Shown: piece after piece, positions 12,186 through 22,973 of the stretch
Numbering within the stretch: the stretch's first letter is position 1
Layout: every line of letters starts with the position of its first letter
Origin: Lepiota brunneoincarnata
Taxonomy: Eukaryota > Basidiomycota > Agaricomycetes > Agaricales > Agaricaceae
Direction of reading: 5' to 3'
Length of the DNA stretch: 64,000 nt
Assembly: GCA_023014365.1 (NCBI GenBank)
Contig: JAEBUN010000030.1
Span: 372,001-436,000, forward strand
Position numbers and translations under genes: made by a program
Notes under the pieces: generated by a model
What the model was told of the DNA's origin: nothing
Seen by the model: only the letters and a program-made list of their open reading frames with translations
Database searches by the model: none

Positions 12186-12245
12186 TATTAGAGCTGGTGC
12201 GGGTCGGGACTGAAGCGGAGGGTCGGGGTGGTATCCTTGATATAA
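12186..12245. repeat. Solo LTR B2, left fragment (split by element A)
   Basis: 60 bp matching the start of the family-B LTR seen intact at 15595-16254. Here the first dinucleotide reads TA instead of TG. It is preceded by TSD CTTAT (12181-12185), which recurs after the right fragment at 22974-22978. The last 5 bp (TATAA, 12241-12245) are the TSD of the element A insertion. Confidence 0.88.
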
Positions 12246-12629
12246 TGTTACCCGGGTTAGGGGTTCGCTCTTGAGTAGCACGGCGTTCATGGCAAGATGT
12301 CTATACAGACTTGGTCTTGTCCTACTAGGCGTGACTTAGAGACGATGGAGCACTATAGTCCAGCCGGTTTAAGGGCAAAGAGATATAGGAGGCAAGAACT
12401 GTATAACACTAAGATAAGGATACAAGGTATTGTACTGTATCCTTATATACCTCTAAGTGTGGCTATACTCCTACTATAATAATCCGGACCAAGGTAACTA
12501 TGAGTCAGAGATAAGAGACATGAGGCATATGGTAAGAATTGTCCTTCTGATGTACACTACTGATAGTTTCATAGTGACATGGGAAATGTGGCTAAAAATA
12601 ACTGTCCTTCTGATGGAATTCTGATAACA
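12246..12629 (-). repeat. Element A 3' LTR (left copy)
   Basis: 384 bp; pairs with 21984-22367. A related solo LTR is at 43446-43859. Next to it, inside the element, an imperfect hairpin (gagttgt...acaactc, about 12645-12666) recurs at the same place beside the LTR at 38995-39310. Confidence 0.95.
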
Positions 12630-12692
12630 TTAGGTCCGTTTCTAGAGTTGTTTTCCATACAACTCGTTAATTTCCTTCTTCCGGGTACTTGG

Positions 12693-13934
12693 CTAAGTAG
12701 TTTGGTTCGTAATATTCAATCTGAGTTTGGTCGGTGGAGTCTGGTCTAGGGGGAATGACTGGAGAGAAGGTGGGAGTGGGAGTTCGGTGGAGATCAAGTA
12801 TAATGGCAGTTCTGGGGATGGGGGTTGTCCTGGGTAGAAGATGTCATATAGTAGGCATCTGAAGTAGGGACTCTCTATTCTTTCTTCTGGTGGGGTGGTT
12901 GGGTTTTCTTCAGAAGGAACCGCAGGGTTCTCCTGTAATATTTGATTCGGCCACGTCGTTGTAGCATTCCTTGTAGTAGTCGTCGTGAGTGAGGTCGATG
13001 TATCTATAATGAGTTGTGGGAGTGGTCGAGGGACGGGTTGTCGAATTTCTGGAGTAGGGGGCATGTCGAGTCTTTCAACTTGGGCATTCAGTCTGTTTAT
13101 GGCGCGGTTGGAAGACAGCGCAATGGGGGCATCTATACTTGATGCAGTTGTATGAGTAATGCCCTGGGGCATATTGCTTGCATCTGAGGCAAGCGAATTG
13201 GGGGCAATCCATAGCCCAGTGTCCTGTGTGTCTGCATTGGATGCAGACTGATCTGTCGGTGGTTCGGGGGTTGGTTCGCGAGTGAACGGGATTGGGGGAG
13301 TTCCGAACCAGGACGTTGTTACTGGCGACAGTGTGGGTGGCGTCCTTGGTGGGGGTGAGAAGTCTGAAGGGATTTCTGATACTGGTGGGCTTTCTTCCCT
13401 TGTTGGGGACGGTGGTGATGATTGCAGCAGTGGTCGTCGTGGTAGTGGTGGGGACGGTTGTGGTGGGGGGCTGTGAGGTATGTATCTCATCTCGCTTGGG
13501 TAGGTTCTTCGACACCTCGGACATGAGGCCCAATCTTGAGCGGAGAAGTTGCTCGAGTGATTCTGCCCAGGCACGTTGCGTATTGTACGCAGTAGCGAGA
13601 GCCTTAGTCTGTTGTATGTGGTGGGTATAGTTGTACCAGAGTTGTCGGTCGTATTCTGAAATTGAAGTGTGTTCCAATTTAGTCGTAAAGGCTCTGTCGG
13701 TGGCAGCCTCGCGCAGATCTCTGTCAGAAGGGTGATCTGGTCCATATGATCGTACTCCAGCTGTATGGTATCTAAGGGAGGCGGCTGGGGCAGGTGTTGG
13801 TTCTGGGGTGTCGTTGGGGTTGGGGGTCTCGTCCCTGAGGGAGGTGTATGTTGCGGCGAAGGTGTGAGAGGGGGTGTAGGGAGACGGGGCCAGAACGGGA
13901 GTTGTCTGAAGTGTAGTATGTTCGATGCTTGCAT
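12693..13934 (-). CDS. Overlapping long ORF in the extra-gene region of element A
   Basis: A 413-codon open frame, rich in Pro, Thr and Ser, overlaps the 319-codon zinc-knuckle ORF by about 860 nt in another frame and then continues alone for 380 nt toward the 3' LTR. The corresponding frame in element G also extends past the zinc-knuckle region (WTAPNLNALDA in G, WIAPNSLASDA here). Either the downstream part is the C-terminus of the zinc-knuckle protein reached by a frameshift, or the overlap is a by-product of biased composition. The stand-alone 380 nt with residues shared with G is the better evidence. Function unknown. Confidence 0.4.
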   Translation of the reverse strand: MQASNILHFRQLPFWPRLPTPPLTPSPQHTPPSGTRPPTPTTPQNQHLPQPPPLDTIQLEYDHMDQITLLTEICARLPPTEPLRLNWNTLQFQNTTDNSGTTIPTTYNRLRLSLLRTIRNVPGQNHSSNFSAQDWASCPRCRRTYPSEMRYIPHSPPPQPSPPLPRRPLLQSSPPSPTREESPPVSEIPSDFSPPPRTPPTLSPVTTSWFGTPPIPFTREPTPEPPTDQSASNADTQDTGLWIAPNSLASDASNMPQGITHTTASSIDAPIALSSNRAINRLNAQVERLDMPPTPEIRQPVPRPLPQLIIDTSTSLTTTTTRNATTTWPNQILQENPAVPSEENPTTPPEERIESPYFRCLLYDIFYPGQPPSPELPLYLISTELPLPPSLQSFPLDQTPPTKLRLNITNQTT

Positions 13935-14034
13935 TGTTTATGATGACGATGGAGGATGATGAGGAGGTTGGTGAAGGTGTTGTTGAAAAAGGAGGGGTAG
14001 TTTGGGGGTGAGTGAGGTTGAGGTTCATGGGCAT
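13075..14034 (-). CDS. Extra zinc-knuckle ORF downstream of integrase (319 aa)
   Basis: Intact 319-codon frame starting MPMNLNLTHPQTT. The N-terminal half is Thr/Pro/Ser-rich. A central segment has alternating hydrophobic and charged residues (HHIQQTKALATAYNTQRAW). The C-terminus has a metal-binding cluster: CIQCRHTGHWAMDC (CX2CX4HX4C), CLRCKQYAPGHYSYNC (CX2CX6HX4C), then CPHC. It is not the gag of this element, which lies at 21612-19890 with its own knuckle. A homologue in element G (CHQCGMVGHWPMDC, CLGCHRTTPGHYSYNC) shows conservation of the protein. Position between chromodomain and 3' LTR is where some LTR elements keep an env-like or accessory gene, but no signal peptide or membrane segment is seen. 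A nucleic-acid-binding accessory protein is an inference. Confidence 0.6.
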   Translation of the reverse strand: MPMNLNLTHPQTTPPFSTTPSPTSSSSSIVIINNASIEHTTLQTTPVLAPSPYTPSHTFAATYTSLRDETPNPNDTPEPTPAPAASLRYHTAGVRSYGPDHPSDRDLREAATDRAFTTKLEHTSISEYDRQLWYNYTHHIQQTKALATAYNTQRAWAESLEQLLRSRLGLMSEVSKNLPKRDEIHTSQPPTTTVPTTTTTTTAAIITTVPNKGRKPTSIRNPFRLLTPTKDATHTVASNNVLVRNSPNPVHSRTNPRTTDRSVCIQCRHTGHWAMDCPQFACLRCKQYAPGHYSYNCIKYRCPHCAVFQPRHKQTECPS

Positions 14035-14049
14035 CTTTAAGTATGTTTG

Positions 14050-15594
14050 GTGTGGGAGTGGAGTTGTCTTTGGTTGGTTCTGGTGAGTTCCTGTTCTTTC
14101 TGGAGAATTCCATGAGCTTCTTTATACTCGGCTAGGTATTCTTTGGCGTTTGTGTGGAGTGTTTCATCGGTGATCCATTCGTTCTCCGTGTGGGAGTATC
14201 CTTTCCATTTGACGTAATATTGGAGTTTTCTGCGATGTCAGCAGTGATTTAGAATGGCTTCTATTTCGTATTCTTCTTCTTCATTGATGATGGCTGGTGG
14301 TGGTGGAGTCGGATGAGATCCGTATGCTTCTGTTTCGGTATATGGGGTTAGAAGGTTTCTGTGGAATATTGGGTGTATTTTCCATTTGATCGGAAGTTTT
14401 AGTTTGTAGGTGAGTGGTGATAAGACTTCTGAGATAAGGAAGGGTCCTAGTCGTTTTGGGGATATTTTGTTAGAAATGAAGGGGAGTTTGAGGTTTTTGG
14501 CTTCTAGCCATACTTTTTGACGTGTTTCAAGGGGTTTGACAGTTCTTCTGGTTCTTTGTTTCATAATATTGGCGGAGAGTTGATGTGCCGCATGTGCTTC
14601 TTTTCTGGCATCATCAAGGAGTCTGATGCGTTCGTCTACTGATGGAAAGTTCGATGTTTCCATTATTGTGGGTATCGGCGGAGGGTTGTATCCCATGATT
14701 AGTTCAAATGGGGATTTCTGCCTCGAGGCATGTGTTTTGGAGTTGTGTGCAAACTCGGCGATAGGGAGGGTTTCTGACCAGTCAAGAGGGTTTCTGGTGC
14801 AGTATATGGCAAGATAGGTTTCGATTTCCTGATTGTATCGTTCGGTAGAACCATCTGTCTGGGGATGGTATGCGGTTGAGAATGCTTGTTGGATGTTTAG
14901 TCATTTGGCTAGTTGTCGGAGGGAGTTGGCTGCGAATCTGGGGTCTCGATCTGATATGATTTTGTCGGGTAGTCCAAATCTGGTGAAGACTTTTTCTATT
15001 AATAGTCGTCCAATGTCATTGGTGTTTGATCGATCTGAGGTTGGGATGAAAATTACCCCCTTTGTAAGGCCATGGTCCACCACGGACAATACCGCATTGT
15101 GGCCGGCACTAGGCGGTAGACTGGTGATAAAATCCCATGAGATCTGTGCAAATGGGCGTTTGGAAGATGATGGTGGAATCGGTTGAGTTGGTGCGTGGTC
15201 TGGTCTGCATATGATTTTGTGTTGCTGGCACTCTGGACAGCCTTTGACATAGTTCTTTATGAACGTCGACATTCCTGGCCAATATACTTCTTTCTTGGCG
15301 AGGCAGTATGTTTCTTGTTCTCCAGGGTGGCCACATGTAGGATGGTCGTGGTATCTTGTGATGACATTGCGTCTGAGTTGGAGGTCTTCTGGAATAATGA
15401 CACGTTCTTGGAACATGAGAAGTGGACCATTTGAGGTCGGAACTGTTCCAAAGTCCTTATCGGCGGCATTAGGGTGGGTTTCTTTTAGGAGTTTGAATGC
15501 TTCGGTGGTTCTAGCGTCGTATTTGGGTGATTCCGTGATTCTTTCCTGGAGTTCCATATCGACGGTGGCAATAAAGAGGTGTTCTGGGAGTATT
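14050..15594 (-). pseudogene. Element A integrase with chromodomain
   Basis: The minus-strand frame carries the HHCC zinc finger (HDHPTCGHPGEQE ... GCPECQQHK), the catalytic DDE residues (ISWDFITSLP; KIISDRDPRF; YHPQTDGSTERYNQE) and at the end a chromodomain (YEIEAILNHC, stop, YYVKWKGYSHTENEW, about 14080-14270). This places it among chromoviruses, whose integrase tail targets chromatin. Stops at about 14903 (QLAK then TGA) and 14238 (LNHC then TGA) are both TGA. The frame is interrupted on its N-terminal side by the B1 solo LTR; across the empty site it is continuous with the RNase H end. Confidence 0.9.
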
Positions 15595-16254
15595 TGTTAG
15601 AGCCGGTGCGGGTCGGGACCGAGGCGGAGGGTCGGGGTGGTAACCTTGATATGAGGTAACCGGGGGACAGGGCGAAGTCAGTACATAGACTTCGGGACCG
15701 AGGTGGAGTACGTCGGGCGGGGGGTTGGACTTGCGGCCTCAGCATATGTGCTGTGCCCTCCTACTGTCCTAGTCCGTATTTCAGGAAGTCGGGGCCGAAG
15801 CGGAGCGAGGCAGAAGAGAGGAGAGGATAGAGAACAGGGAGCTGGTCCGCTGCTCGATTCGATTATCAGACTGAGGAGTACAAGCCAAGTACCTACAGTA
15901 TATATACTACTGGCCTTACGAACTATGACTCGTACTGATTACGTGCGGAGCGAAGCGGAGGCCGATATAGTTACAACGGATTACGAACAGATTACGAATG
16001 GAATGGAAACCAGTACAGGTATGGAGACCGATAACGTATCGTGACTACGGATGGGAAATGGAGACTGGAACTAGAGACACCGAGGGTCAGGTGACCACGG
16101 CACGTGTGGAGGTGGTCGCGTGATCGGGGCAGTGGGTTGCGGTCGGAGCAAGTCGGGGCCAAGTCGGAGGGCAGAGGGTTGTTGTGTGGAGCACACGTGG
16201 AATCGAGAAGCCGAAGTTTAAGTGATTAGACTCTGAGTTGGCATGGATATGACA
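15595..16254. repeat. Solo LTR B1 inside element A pol
   Basis: 660 bp, begins TGTTAGAGCC and ends GGATATGACA, flanked by a perfect TSD GTATT (15590-15594, 16255-16259). It matches B2 (12186-12245 plus 22373-22973). No internal retrotransposon sequence of this family is present in the window, so both copies are solo LTRs. Removing it and one TSD restores the pol frame through DMKDQNLIT then ILPEHLFIATVDM. Confidence 0.93.
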
Positions 16255-16259
16255 GTATT

Positions 16260-18580
16260 GTGATTAGGTTTTGATCTTTCATGTCGGTGGTGGCGACAAA
16301 GAGGTTGTTTGGGAGCATGGTGACGTCTTCGTTATCGTTATCCTCATCAGGGATGTGGTCTGGACGTCTTGATAGGGTGTCTGGTGCAGGGATCTTTGAT
16401 CCTAGGACGTGTTCTAATTTGAAGTTGTAGTCAGCGAGGGTCTGGACCCATCGTGCTTGTCTGCGATTGATTTTCTGGGGTTTGCGCCAGTATGTTAGGT
16501 TTTGGTGGTCTGTTCTGATATGGACGGTGTGGGGGCTACCAAGGAGGTAGTGACGCCATTCTTCGAGGGCTCAGATAATTGCGAGAAGTTCCCTGTTGTA
16601 GATATCGTAGTTGCATTCCGCTGGTCCGAACGTCTTTGAATAGAATGATACGGGTTTCCGTATTCCGTTGATGTCGTGTTGATACAGGACAGCTCCTGAT
16701 GCGAATTTAGAAGCATCGGCTTCTATTTTGAAGGGTTTTGTGGAGTCGGGCATGAGGAGCACCGGTTCTTTCAGGAATTTGTTCTTGAGTGTTTCGAATG
16801 CTTTCTGCTGTTCTTCTTTCCATTCAAATTTGTTTGATTTGGAAAGGAGTTGATTCAGGGGTTTGGTGTGGTGGGAGTAGCTGCGGATGAACTTCCAGTA
16901 GAAGTTACAAAATCTGATAAATTTCCGAACGTGTCGGACTGTTTTTGGTACTGGCCAGTCTTCTATTCCCTTGAGTTTTCCGGGATCCATTTTGATCTCG
17001 TCTGGCGTGATGATCATGCCGAGATATTCGAGTCGTTGTTTGTTGAACTTGCATTTCTCTGTTTTGAGGTAGAGGTCGTTTTCCTGCAGGATTTGCAGTA
17101 CCTTTTCCGTAAGTCGGTCGGTTTCCTCTTGGGTTTTACCATAGATTAGGATGTCATCCATGTAGATGATGATTCCTCCTTTCTCCATTATTTCGGAGAA
17201 TAACATGTCCATCATGTGTTGGAACGTCGCGGGACTGTTGCAGAGTCCAAAAAACATAACAGTCGGTTCGAAAAGACCCATGGGAGTCTTGAACGCTGCT
17301 TTCCATTGATCGCCGTCTTTGATTCTGACGTTATTGTATCCTAAGCGGACGTCGAGCTTAGTGAAATACTTAGCTCCTTTGAGTTTGTCCATGATAGAGG
17401 AAATCATGGGAATTGGGTAAGCATTTTTGACAGTGTGGTCGTTTAGGTAACAATAGTCTTGGCAGGGTCGGAGGTCTCCTCCTTTCTTGGCAACGAAAAA
17501 GAAGGGTGATGCCATAGGGGATTTTGAGGGACGGATGAAGCCTTTTCGGAGGTTTTCGTCTATGAATTCCTTCAGTGCTTTTTCTTCGGCAGGTGCCACT
17601 TGATATGGTTTCATCGATTTTGCTTCGAATGTTGGTTTTAGTTCGATTTCGTGATCAAACGTTCTTGATGGTGGGAATCGTTCGGAGGCTTTCTTGTTGA
17701 ATATTTTAGCCCATCGGGTGAATCTTCGAGGAATCTCGGGTGGTTCCTTGTTTGATTCTGGTTGTTTTCCTTTTTGGTTTGCCGATTTTGTTGGGTTGTG
17801 TTGCTCATTGTGGAGGTTTGTGGCATGTGTCGCTTTGGCGTTTACTTCCAATGGGGTTAGAAGCATCGGGTTCATCTCTCTTTCCAGAGAGAAGGTATCG
17901 AGGTCAACGTTTGACAGGTTGACGTATTCTTTGGGGTTTTCCTCAGGTTGAGAGGTTTTTCCAGCCATTATGTCCATGGCAATGGAGTTGAGTTTGACAG
18001 GTCGTCGTAGGGTTCTGAGGAGCTTGGAAAAGTCCTGGTGATCGATTTGGGGTTTCCAAGAGAACGTCTTGGTCTTCCAGTTGATATTGGGATTGTATTG
18101 TTCCAACCAGGGGAATCCGATGATGAGGTCTTTCTCACCAGTGTTTGTGACATAGGCTTCTAGCGTGCAATCTCTTCCATCGATGATGGTTCTGATTTTG
18201 ATGTATTCATGGATCTTGCCATGTTGATTATCAGTTCCGTCAACGTTACTGAGCGGAATTGGTTGGTCCAGCTGTTTGGTTTGATAACCATGTCGTTCAA
18301 CAACTTTGTGGGATATGAAGTTCCCTTGGGCTCCTGAGTCTATCAGGGCGGTGATGGCCACGGGTTTTGATGTCCGTTCACTCCAAATCTCGATGGGTAA
18401 GAAAAGGGATCGTTTATTCGGGGATAGTCGTAATTGTACAGAGTTTATCGAGAAAATGTCCTTCTGGGAGTGAGAGTATGAAATGTCCTTCTGAGTTCTA
18501 GAACATGCAGGGGCACATCTGTCGACAGCATTCCTTTTTAAAAATCCTGGAATGGACGCATCTCTGGGTCCTCAGCTAGC
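16260..18580 (-). pseudogene. Element A protease, reverse transcriptase and RNase H
   Basis: The minus-strand frame 18361-16571 carries the protease site ALIDSGAQGNFIS and the RT core (DLRPCQDYCYLND, YFTKLDVRLGYNNVRI, YMDD at 17153-17164, then FGLCNSPATFQ). RNase H follows with a TGA after NRELLAII (16568-16570) and continues ALEEWRHYLLGS, HIRTDHQNL. The segment 18362-18580 links gag to protease and has a TAA and a frame change. Stops and the B1 insertion make it inactive. Confidence 0.93.
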
Positions 18581-18584
18581 ACGG

Positions 18585-19885
18585 TGAAAAGGTAGAAACT
18601 TTCGTAGATTTTAATATAGATAGTGGGCTTGTTTTCACTAAGCTTAGCCGCAATTCGATAAGCTTAAGCTAATACAAGTGGAATGATATAGATAATGAAC
18701 AGTTTCGTCTTTTAGGGTGTTCTGGGGGTGCGTTCTGACAGCAAAATTCAAGAGAGTAGTGTTTTTAGAGGTTAACGAACAGCCGTTGAAGTTATCTTAG
18801 CCGTACGGTGCAACAATGAAAGGACAATCCCTGTCAATTCAAAGTGCTGGGTCTCTGGTCTCTGGTCTCTGGTCTCTGAACTCTGGTCTCTGTCTCTGTC
18901 TCTGTCTCTAACACTCTGGAACTCTAAACTCTGAACTCTGGTCTCTGTCTCTGTCTCTGGGTTGGTCAACGACTGAAGAAATCACACTTAACGACGCACA
19001 CTAAATAGCCCTCTGAAACCGTTCTTGATCACGGCTCGCAGACTTGCATGTGGAAGTGGGGGTGAGACCTCTTGCTTCTTCACGAACAAGTGCAACCGTA
19101 TTTATATTGTTTAGATACATACGGGAGATAGTAAATATGAAATAGAAAACAATAAGCTTAATTGTTACAGGCACTGTAGAACATTTTGGAAGGTTCGGCA
19201 GCATTTCTACCTCACCCTGGGTTATGGGTTTTTCTCTGATTAACGAATGGCAATCCAGCCAGACGTGTTCCGTGCTCGTCTGCATTATTCTGCGTCCACG
19301 CGAGCGTGTTAAGTTTCCGGATCAATTATGATCGGAATGTATAGCGGATGGACAATTCCTTGATCCGTTGTAATTAATCTCAGTTAAGCAGTATGCCGAA
19401 GTGCCGGGACCCCCAAAGCACTCGTTAATTAGGAGTCTTTGATATTTCTAGGTTTTTGGGCATCGGGTATTGCCTCCCGAACGTTGGACGTTCCGTTCCG
19501 TGGTCCGGTCATCATTATTGAACTCGCTATAGACGTAATACGCCTGCGACAGCCGCTAGGTACATTCTTTTATGTTTAAACGCATTCGGGTTCATCAGAA
19601 AACTGCTTGTAAGGTCCCTTGATGCGACCGGGGTATACTCGATAGGCTATGTAGAGCCCTGAATCCCTCCGGAGAGCATTCTGATAGCTTGGTTCACTAA
19701 GCTTAGTGATAATGAGCTGGTTTGAACACTTCCGAGGCTCGAATATCCTTAGTTCAGTCGAACTGGCTACTACGGGATATAGTACCAATCCTCTATAGAG
19801 TTCTTTAATGATATAGCCAATGATTCTATGTAGAGAATCGTTCCGGAGTACGGAATTCATGTATAGGCGTGAAATCGGCATATCA
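18585..19885 (-). repeat. Family C element, copy C1 (1.3 kb, TG...CA)
   Basis: 1,301 bp, read on the minus strand from TGATATGCCGATTTC to CCTTTTCA, flanked by TSD ACGG (18581-18584, 19886-19889). It is inserted between gag and protease of element A. It contains a TATA-like AATATAAATAC (minus strand, near 19110) and a variable TCTCTG microsatellite (about 18845-18960). TG...CA ends, a short TSD and an internal promoter-like box suggest a long solo LTR. Two reading frames stay open in several copies, but the amino-acid changes between copies show no sign of constraint. Confidence 0.8.
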
Positions 19886-19889
19886 ACGG

Positions 19890-21612
19890 AGTGGAGTTCT
19901 TGTTGGAGTTCAGGATTGAGATCATCGACCATTTGGCGCATCTGAGATGCGACTTCTGCGACGGCAAGGGAATACTTGCATTGTGGTGATTGTTGGGCGT
20001 TCCGGTTTGGAAATCCAGGACAAGTGTTTTGTTGTCCAGGAAAGGGATGGTTAGGGTTTCTCGCAGGACGAGGAGGATTGGTGCGCATTCCTGGGAAGCA
20101 TCTAGCTGGTGGTGGTTGAGGGCATTTGCTGACCCAATGATCTTTGGCTCCACATTGGAAGCATTCTTGGTTTTGGTATGATTTCATTTGTTGTCTGGTG
20201 ACAATGGCATCTAAGTCCAACGGTTCTTGTGTGGAGTTTTCTTCAGTATATTCCGGTTGTGGGATTTCGGGATAAGGATCTTCGAATCCTTCTTCTATTG
20301 TGACATGGTCTACTTCCATGGCATGTGGGTTGCGTGGAGTGAATCATGGAGCGTTGCTCCTCTGGTAGAATTGTGCGTAGGGCACGTTGTTGTTTGGACG
20401 GCTTGGTCCGCAGTTGGGTTGGTATTGGTTCCTCTGGGAAAATGTATTTCTAGGGGTACCGTAGAGAGCATTGATTCGGCGGAAATTGTCATCGAGTTTA
20501 TTGGCTCGGGTGTACCAAGCGGTGATAGTTGTCGGAGGGTTCTCTGATTCGTCGATTTTCATGGCAATGCGATAGTCGATTGCCTTGTGGTATAAGTCGA
20601 TCAATGTGCGATCTTTGTTTAGTCCGGATTGGCGGACGAGTTCTTTGAACTGAGCATTGAATTCAGTCATTGGTTTGCCTGCTTGGTGCAGGGTTTGAAG
20701 TCTGGTATGCGCGTACGCATGTTTGTCTGCTGGAGTGAAATCGGCCCTAAGTTGAGCGGTGAAGTTGTCCCATGACTCCATGGCTATGGGTTGCCCTTGT
20801 TGAGTTTGGGCATTTCTCTTGTGGAGGTATTGTCTAGCCCAGGCTCAGGCATCTCCTGATTGCATCGTCGAAAGGACGAATAGGGTCCTAGCGAGGTCAG
20901 TGTTGTAAGTGGTCGCATTAGCGAGCACGTAAACTTCACATTGGAAGATCCAATCTTCGAATAGTCTTCTAGTTCCATTGAAGGCGATGGGTTTGAGGAG
21001 TCCTAACTCCTTTGGGGTAGCTGTGGCAGCCATTATTTGTGATTGTCCAGGTGGCGGCGGCGGTGGTGGTGATGGTGGTTGTGTTGGTCGTAAAGGAGGA
21101 GCCGTTAGGGCTAAGGGTGCGATGGGTAATGTGGGTGGTTGTGGATTGGGATCTGATTGGTTGTCGTCTGTTATGTAGACGTCTGAATCGTTATCTATGG
21201 GAGTTTTTCCTCGGTTGAGTTTGACGAAGGCTTCGTGTCTTGAAAGGAGGTTCTCTTCAGAACCTGTGAGTTCTCTTGGTTGTTGTACAGCTTGTTGAAG
21301 TCTTTTAAGTTCAAGTGGGGAAAGCTGGTTTGCGATGATATCGCGTTTCTCTTGTTCTTCACGTTGTCTTTGTTTTTTGGCTAATGTGGCTGAGAAACTT
21401 GATGATGTTGTTGGGACTAGTTGAATGGATGTTGATGCACGTGGTTTAGGTGAATCAAATGGGGATGGAGGATAGAATGGGGATGGTGTCTGAGTGGGGA
21501 TAGGGTTTCTTCTGGGATCTGGGTTTTGGGTTCCTGATCCTGAGATTCTGCTTCTCGATTTGGGAGGGGGAGGTGATGGGGATTCTCGGGCCAAGAATTT
21601 CCTTGGAGGCAT
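19890..21612 (-). pseudogene. Element A gag
   Basis: Starts at ATG 21612 (MPPRKFLARESPSPPPPKSR) with a Pro-rich N-terminus, then the retrotransposon gag core (FNGTRRLFEDWIFQCEVY; WDNFTAQLRADF; FNAQFKELVRQSGL) and a CCHC knuckle CFQCGAKDHWVSKC near 20150. In-frame TGA stops lie at 20845-20847 and 20342-20344. The frame runs straight into C1 at 19885, so the last about 100 codons of the apparent ORF belong to C1. All gag segments are in one frame, so decay is by point mutation. Confidence 0.9.
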
Positions 21613-21983
21613 GGTGATATTTGTCTAGCGATCAATTATCGCTAGAAGTATGAAAAATTGGGTGGCGATTATGGATATTCCTGAATATAGGTTCCACAAT
21701 CTGACGACACAGCAGTGGCAGGGGCACGTGATGCGTTTGAGTTCTAGGGTGATGATTTGGTAGGCGATGAGGGTGGCGGTAGAAGTGAAAACGAAAATGA
21801 GTAGGTAAGCCAGATCTTCTGGTGGGGAGAGGTTGAGGGACGTAGCGATGGCTACACAGAGAGGTGGTTTTCTTTCACACGTCGTTTTGAACGACCAGGG
21901 TACCTCGACGCGTTCAGTACGTCGGCAGAGCAGAGCAGAGTAGAGGGCGAGCAAGAGATAAGCAGCAGAGTATCTTAGTGTTT

Positions 21984-22367
21984 TGTTACCCGGGTTAGGG
22001 GTTTGCTCTTGAGTAGCACGGCGTTTGTGGAAAGATGTCTATACAGACTTGGTCTTGTCCTACTAGGTGTGACTTAGAGACGACGGAGCACTATAGTCCA
22101 GCCGGTTTAAGGGCAAAGAGATATAGGAGGCAAGAACTGTATAACACTAAGATAAGGATACAAGGTATTGTACTGTATCCTTATATACTTCTAAGTGTGG
22201 CTATACTCCTACTATAATAGTCCGGACCAAGGTAACTATGAGTCAGAGATAAGAGACATGAGGCATATGGTAAGAATTGTCCTTCTGATGTACACTACTG
22301 ATAGTTTCATAGTGACATGGGAAATGTGGCTAAAAATAACTGTCCTTCTGATGGAATTCTGATAACA
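21984..22367 (-). repeat. Element A 5' LTR (right copy)
   Basis: 384 bp, same ends as 12246-12629, followed by TSD TATAA (22368-22372). No convincing tRNA primer-binding match was recognised next to it. Confidence 0.95.
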
Positions 22368-22372
22368 TATAA

Positions 22373-22973
22373 GGTAACCGGGGGACAGGGCGAAGTCAGT
22401 ACGTAGACTTTGGGACCGAGGCGGAGTACATTGGGCGGGGGGTTGGACTTGCGGCCTCAGCGTATGTGCTGTGCCCTCCTACTGTCCTAGTCCATATTTC
22501 AGGAAGTCGGAGCCAAAGCGGAGCGAGGCAGAAGAGAGGAGAGGATAGGGAACAGGGAGCTGGTCCGCTGCTCGATTCGATTATCAGACTGAGGAGTACA
22601 AGCCAAGTACCTATGGTATATATACTACTGGCCTTACAAACTATGACTTGTACTGACTATGTGCGGAGCGAAGCGGAGACCGATCTAGTTACAAATGGAT
22701 TATGAACGGATTACGAATGGAATAGAAACGGGTACAGGTATGGAGACTAATAACGTATCTTGACTACGGACGGGAAATGGAGACGGGGGTATGAGACACC
22801 AAGGGTCAGGTGACCACGGCACGTGTGGAGGTGGTCGCGTGATTGGGGCAGTGGGTTGCGGTCAGAGCAGGTCGGGGCCGAGTCGGAGGGCAGAGGGTTG
22901 TTATGTAGAGCGCATGTGGAGTCGAGAAGCCGAAGTATAATGGTTAAGCTCTGGGTTTGGCATGGATATGACA
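22373..22973. repeat. Solo LTR B2, right fragment
   Basis: Continues the B2 LTR after the element A insertion and ends GGATATGACA, followed by TSD CTTAT (22974-22978) matching 12181-12185. With the left fragment it reconstitutes the 660-bp LTR. Confidence 0.9.

Larger units (their letters stand above)
12246..22367 (-). mobile_element. Ty3/Gypsy chromovirus, element A (10.1 kb, nested)
   Basis: Two 384-bp LTRs (TGTTAC...ATAACA on the plus strand) flanked by a perfect TSD TATAA (12241-12245, 22368-22372). Coding is on the minus strand: gag (21612 down), protease, RT, RNase H, integrase and a C-terminal chromodomain, then an extra zinc-knuckle ORF before the 3' LTR. Two later insertions sit inside it, a family-B solo LTR (15595-16254) and family-C element C1 (18585-19885), each with a TSD. 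Without these it would be about 8.2 kb. Stops, mostly TGA at likely former CGA codons, show it is inactive. The LTRs differ at roughly 8 positions by eye. Confidence 0.95.

Noticed and set aside
12297..12479. 60-codon ORF repeated at 22035-22217
   Set aside because: It lies within the LTRs of element A; duplicated because LTRs are duplicated.
18845..18960. Repeated TCTCTG blocks as a possible CRISPR-like or regulatory array
   Set aside because: It is a simple microsatellite of variable length, present in each family-C copy.
19001..19285. 94-codon ORF repeated in all four family-C copies
   Set aside because: It spans the TATA-like box of the presumed LTR, and differences between copies are mostly amino-acid-changing, so coding is unlikely.
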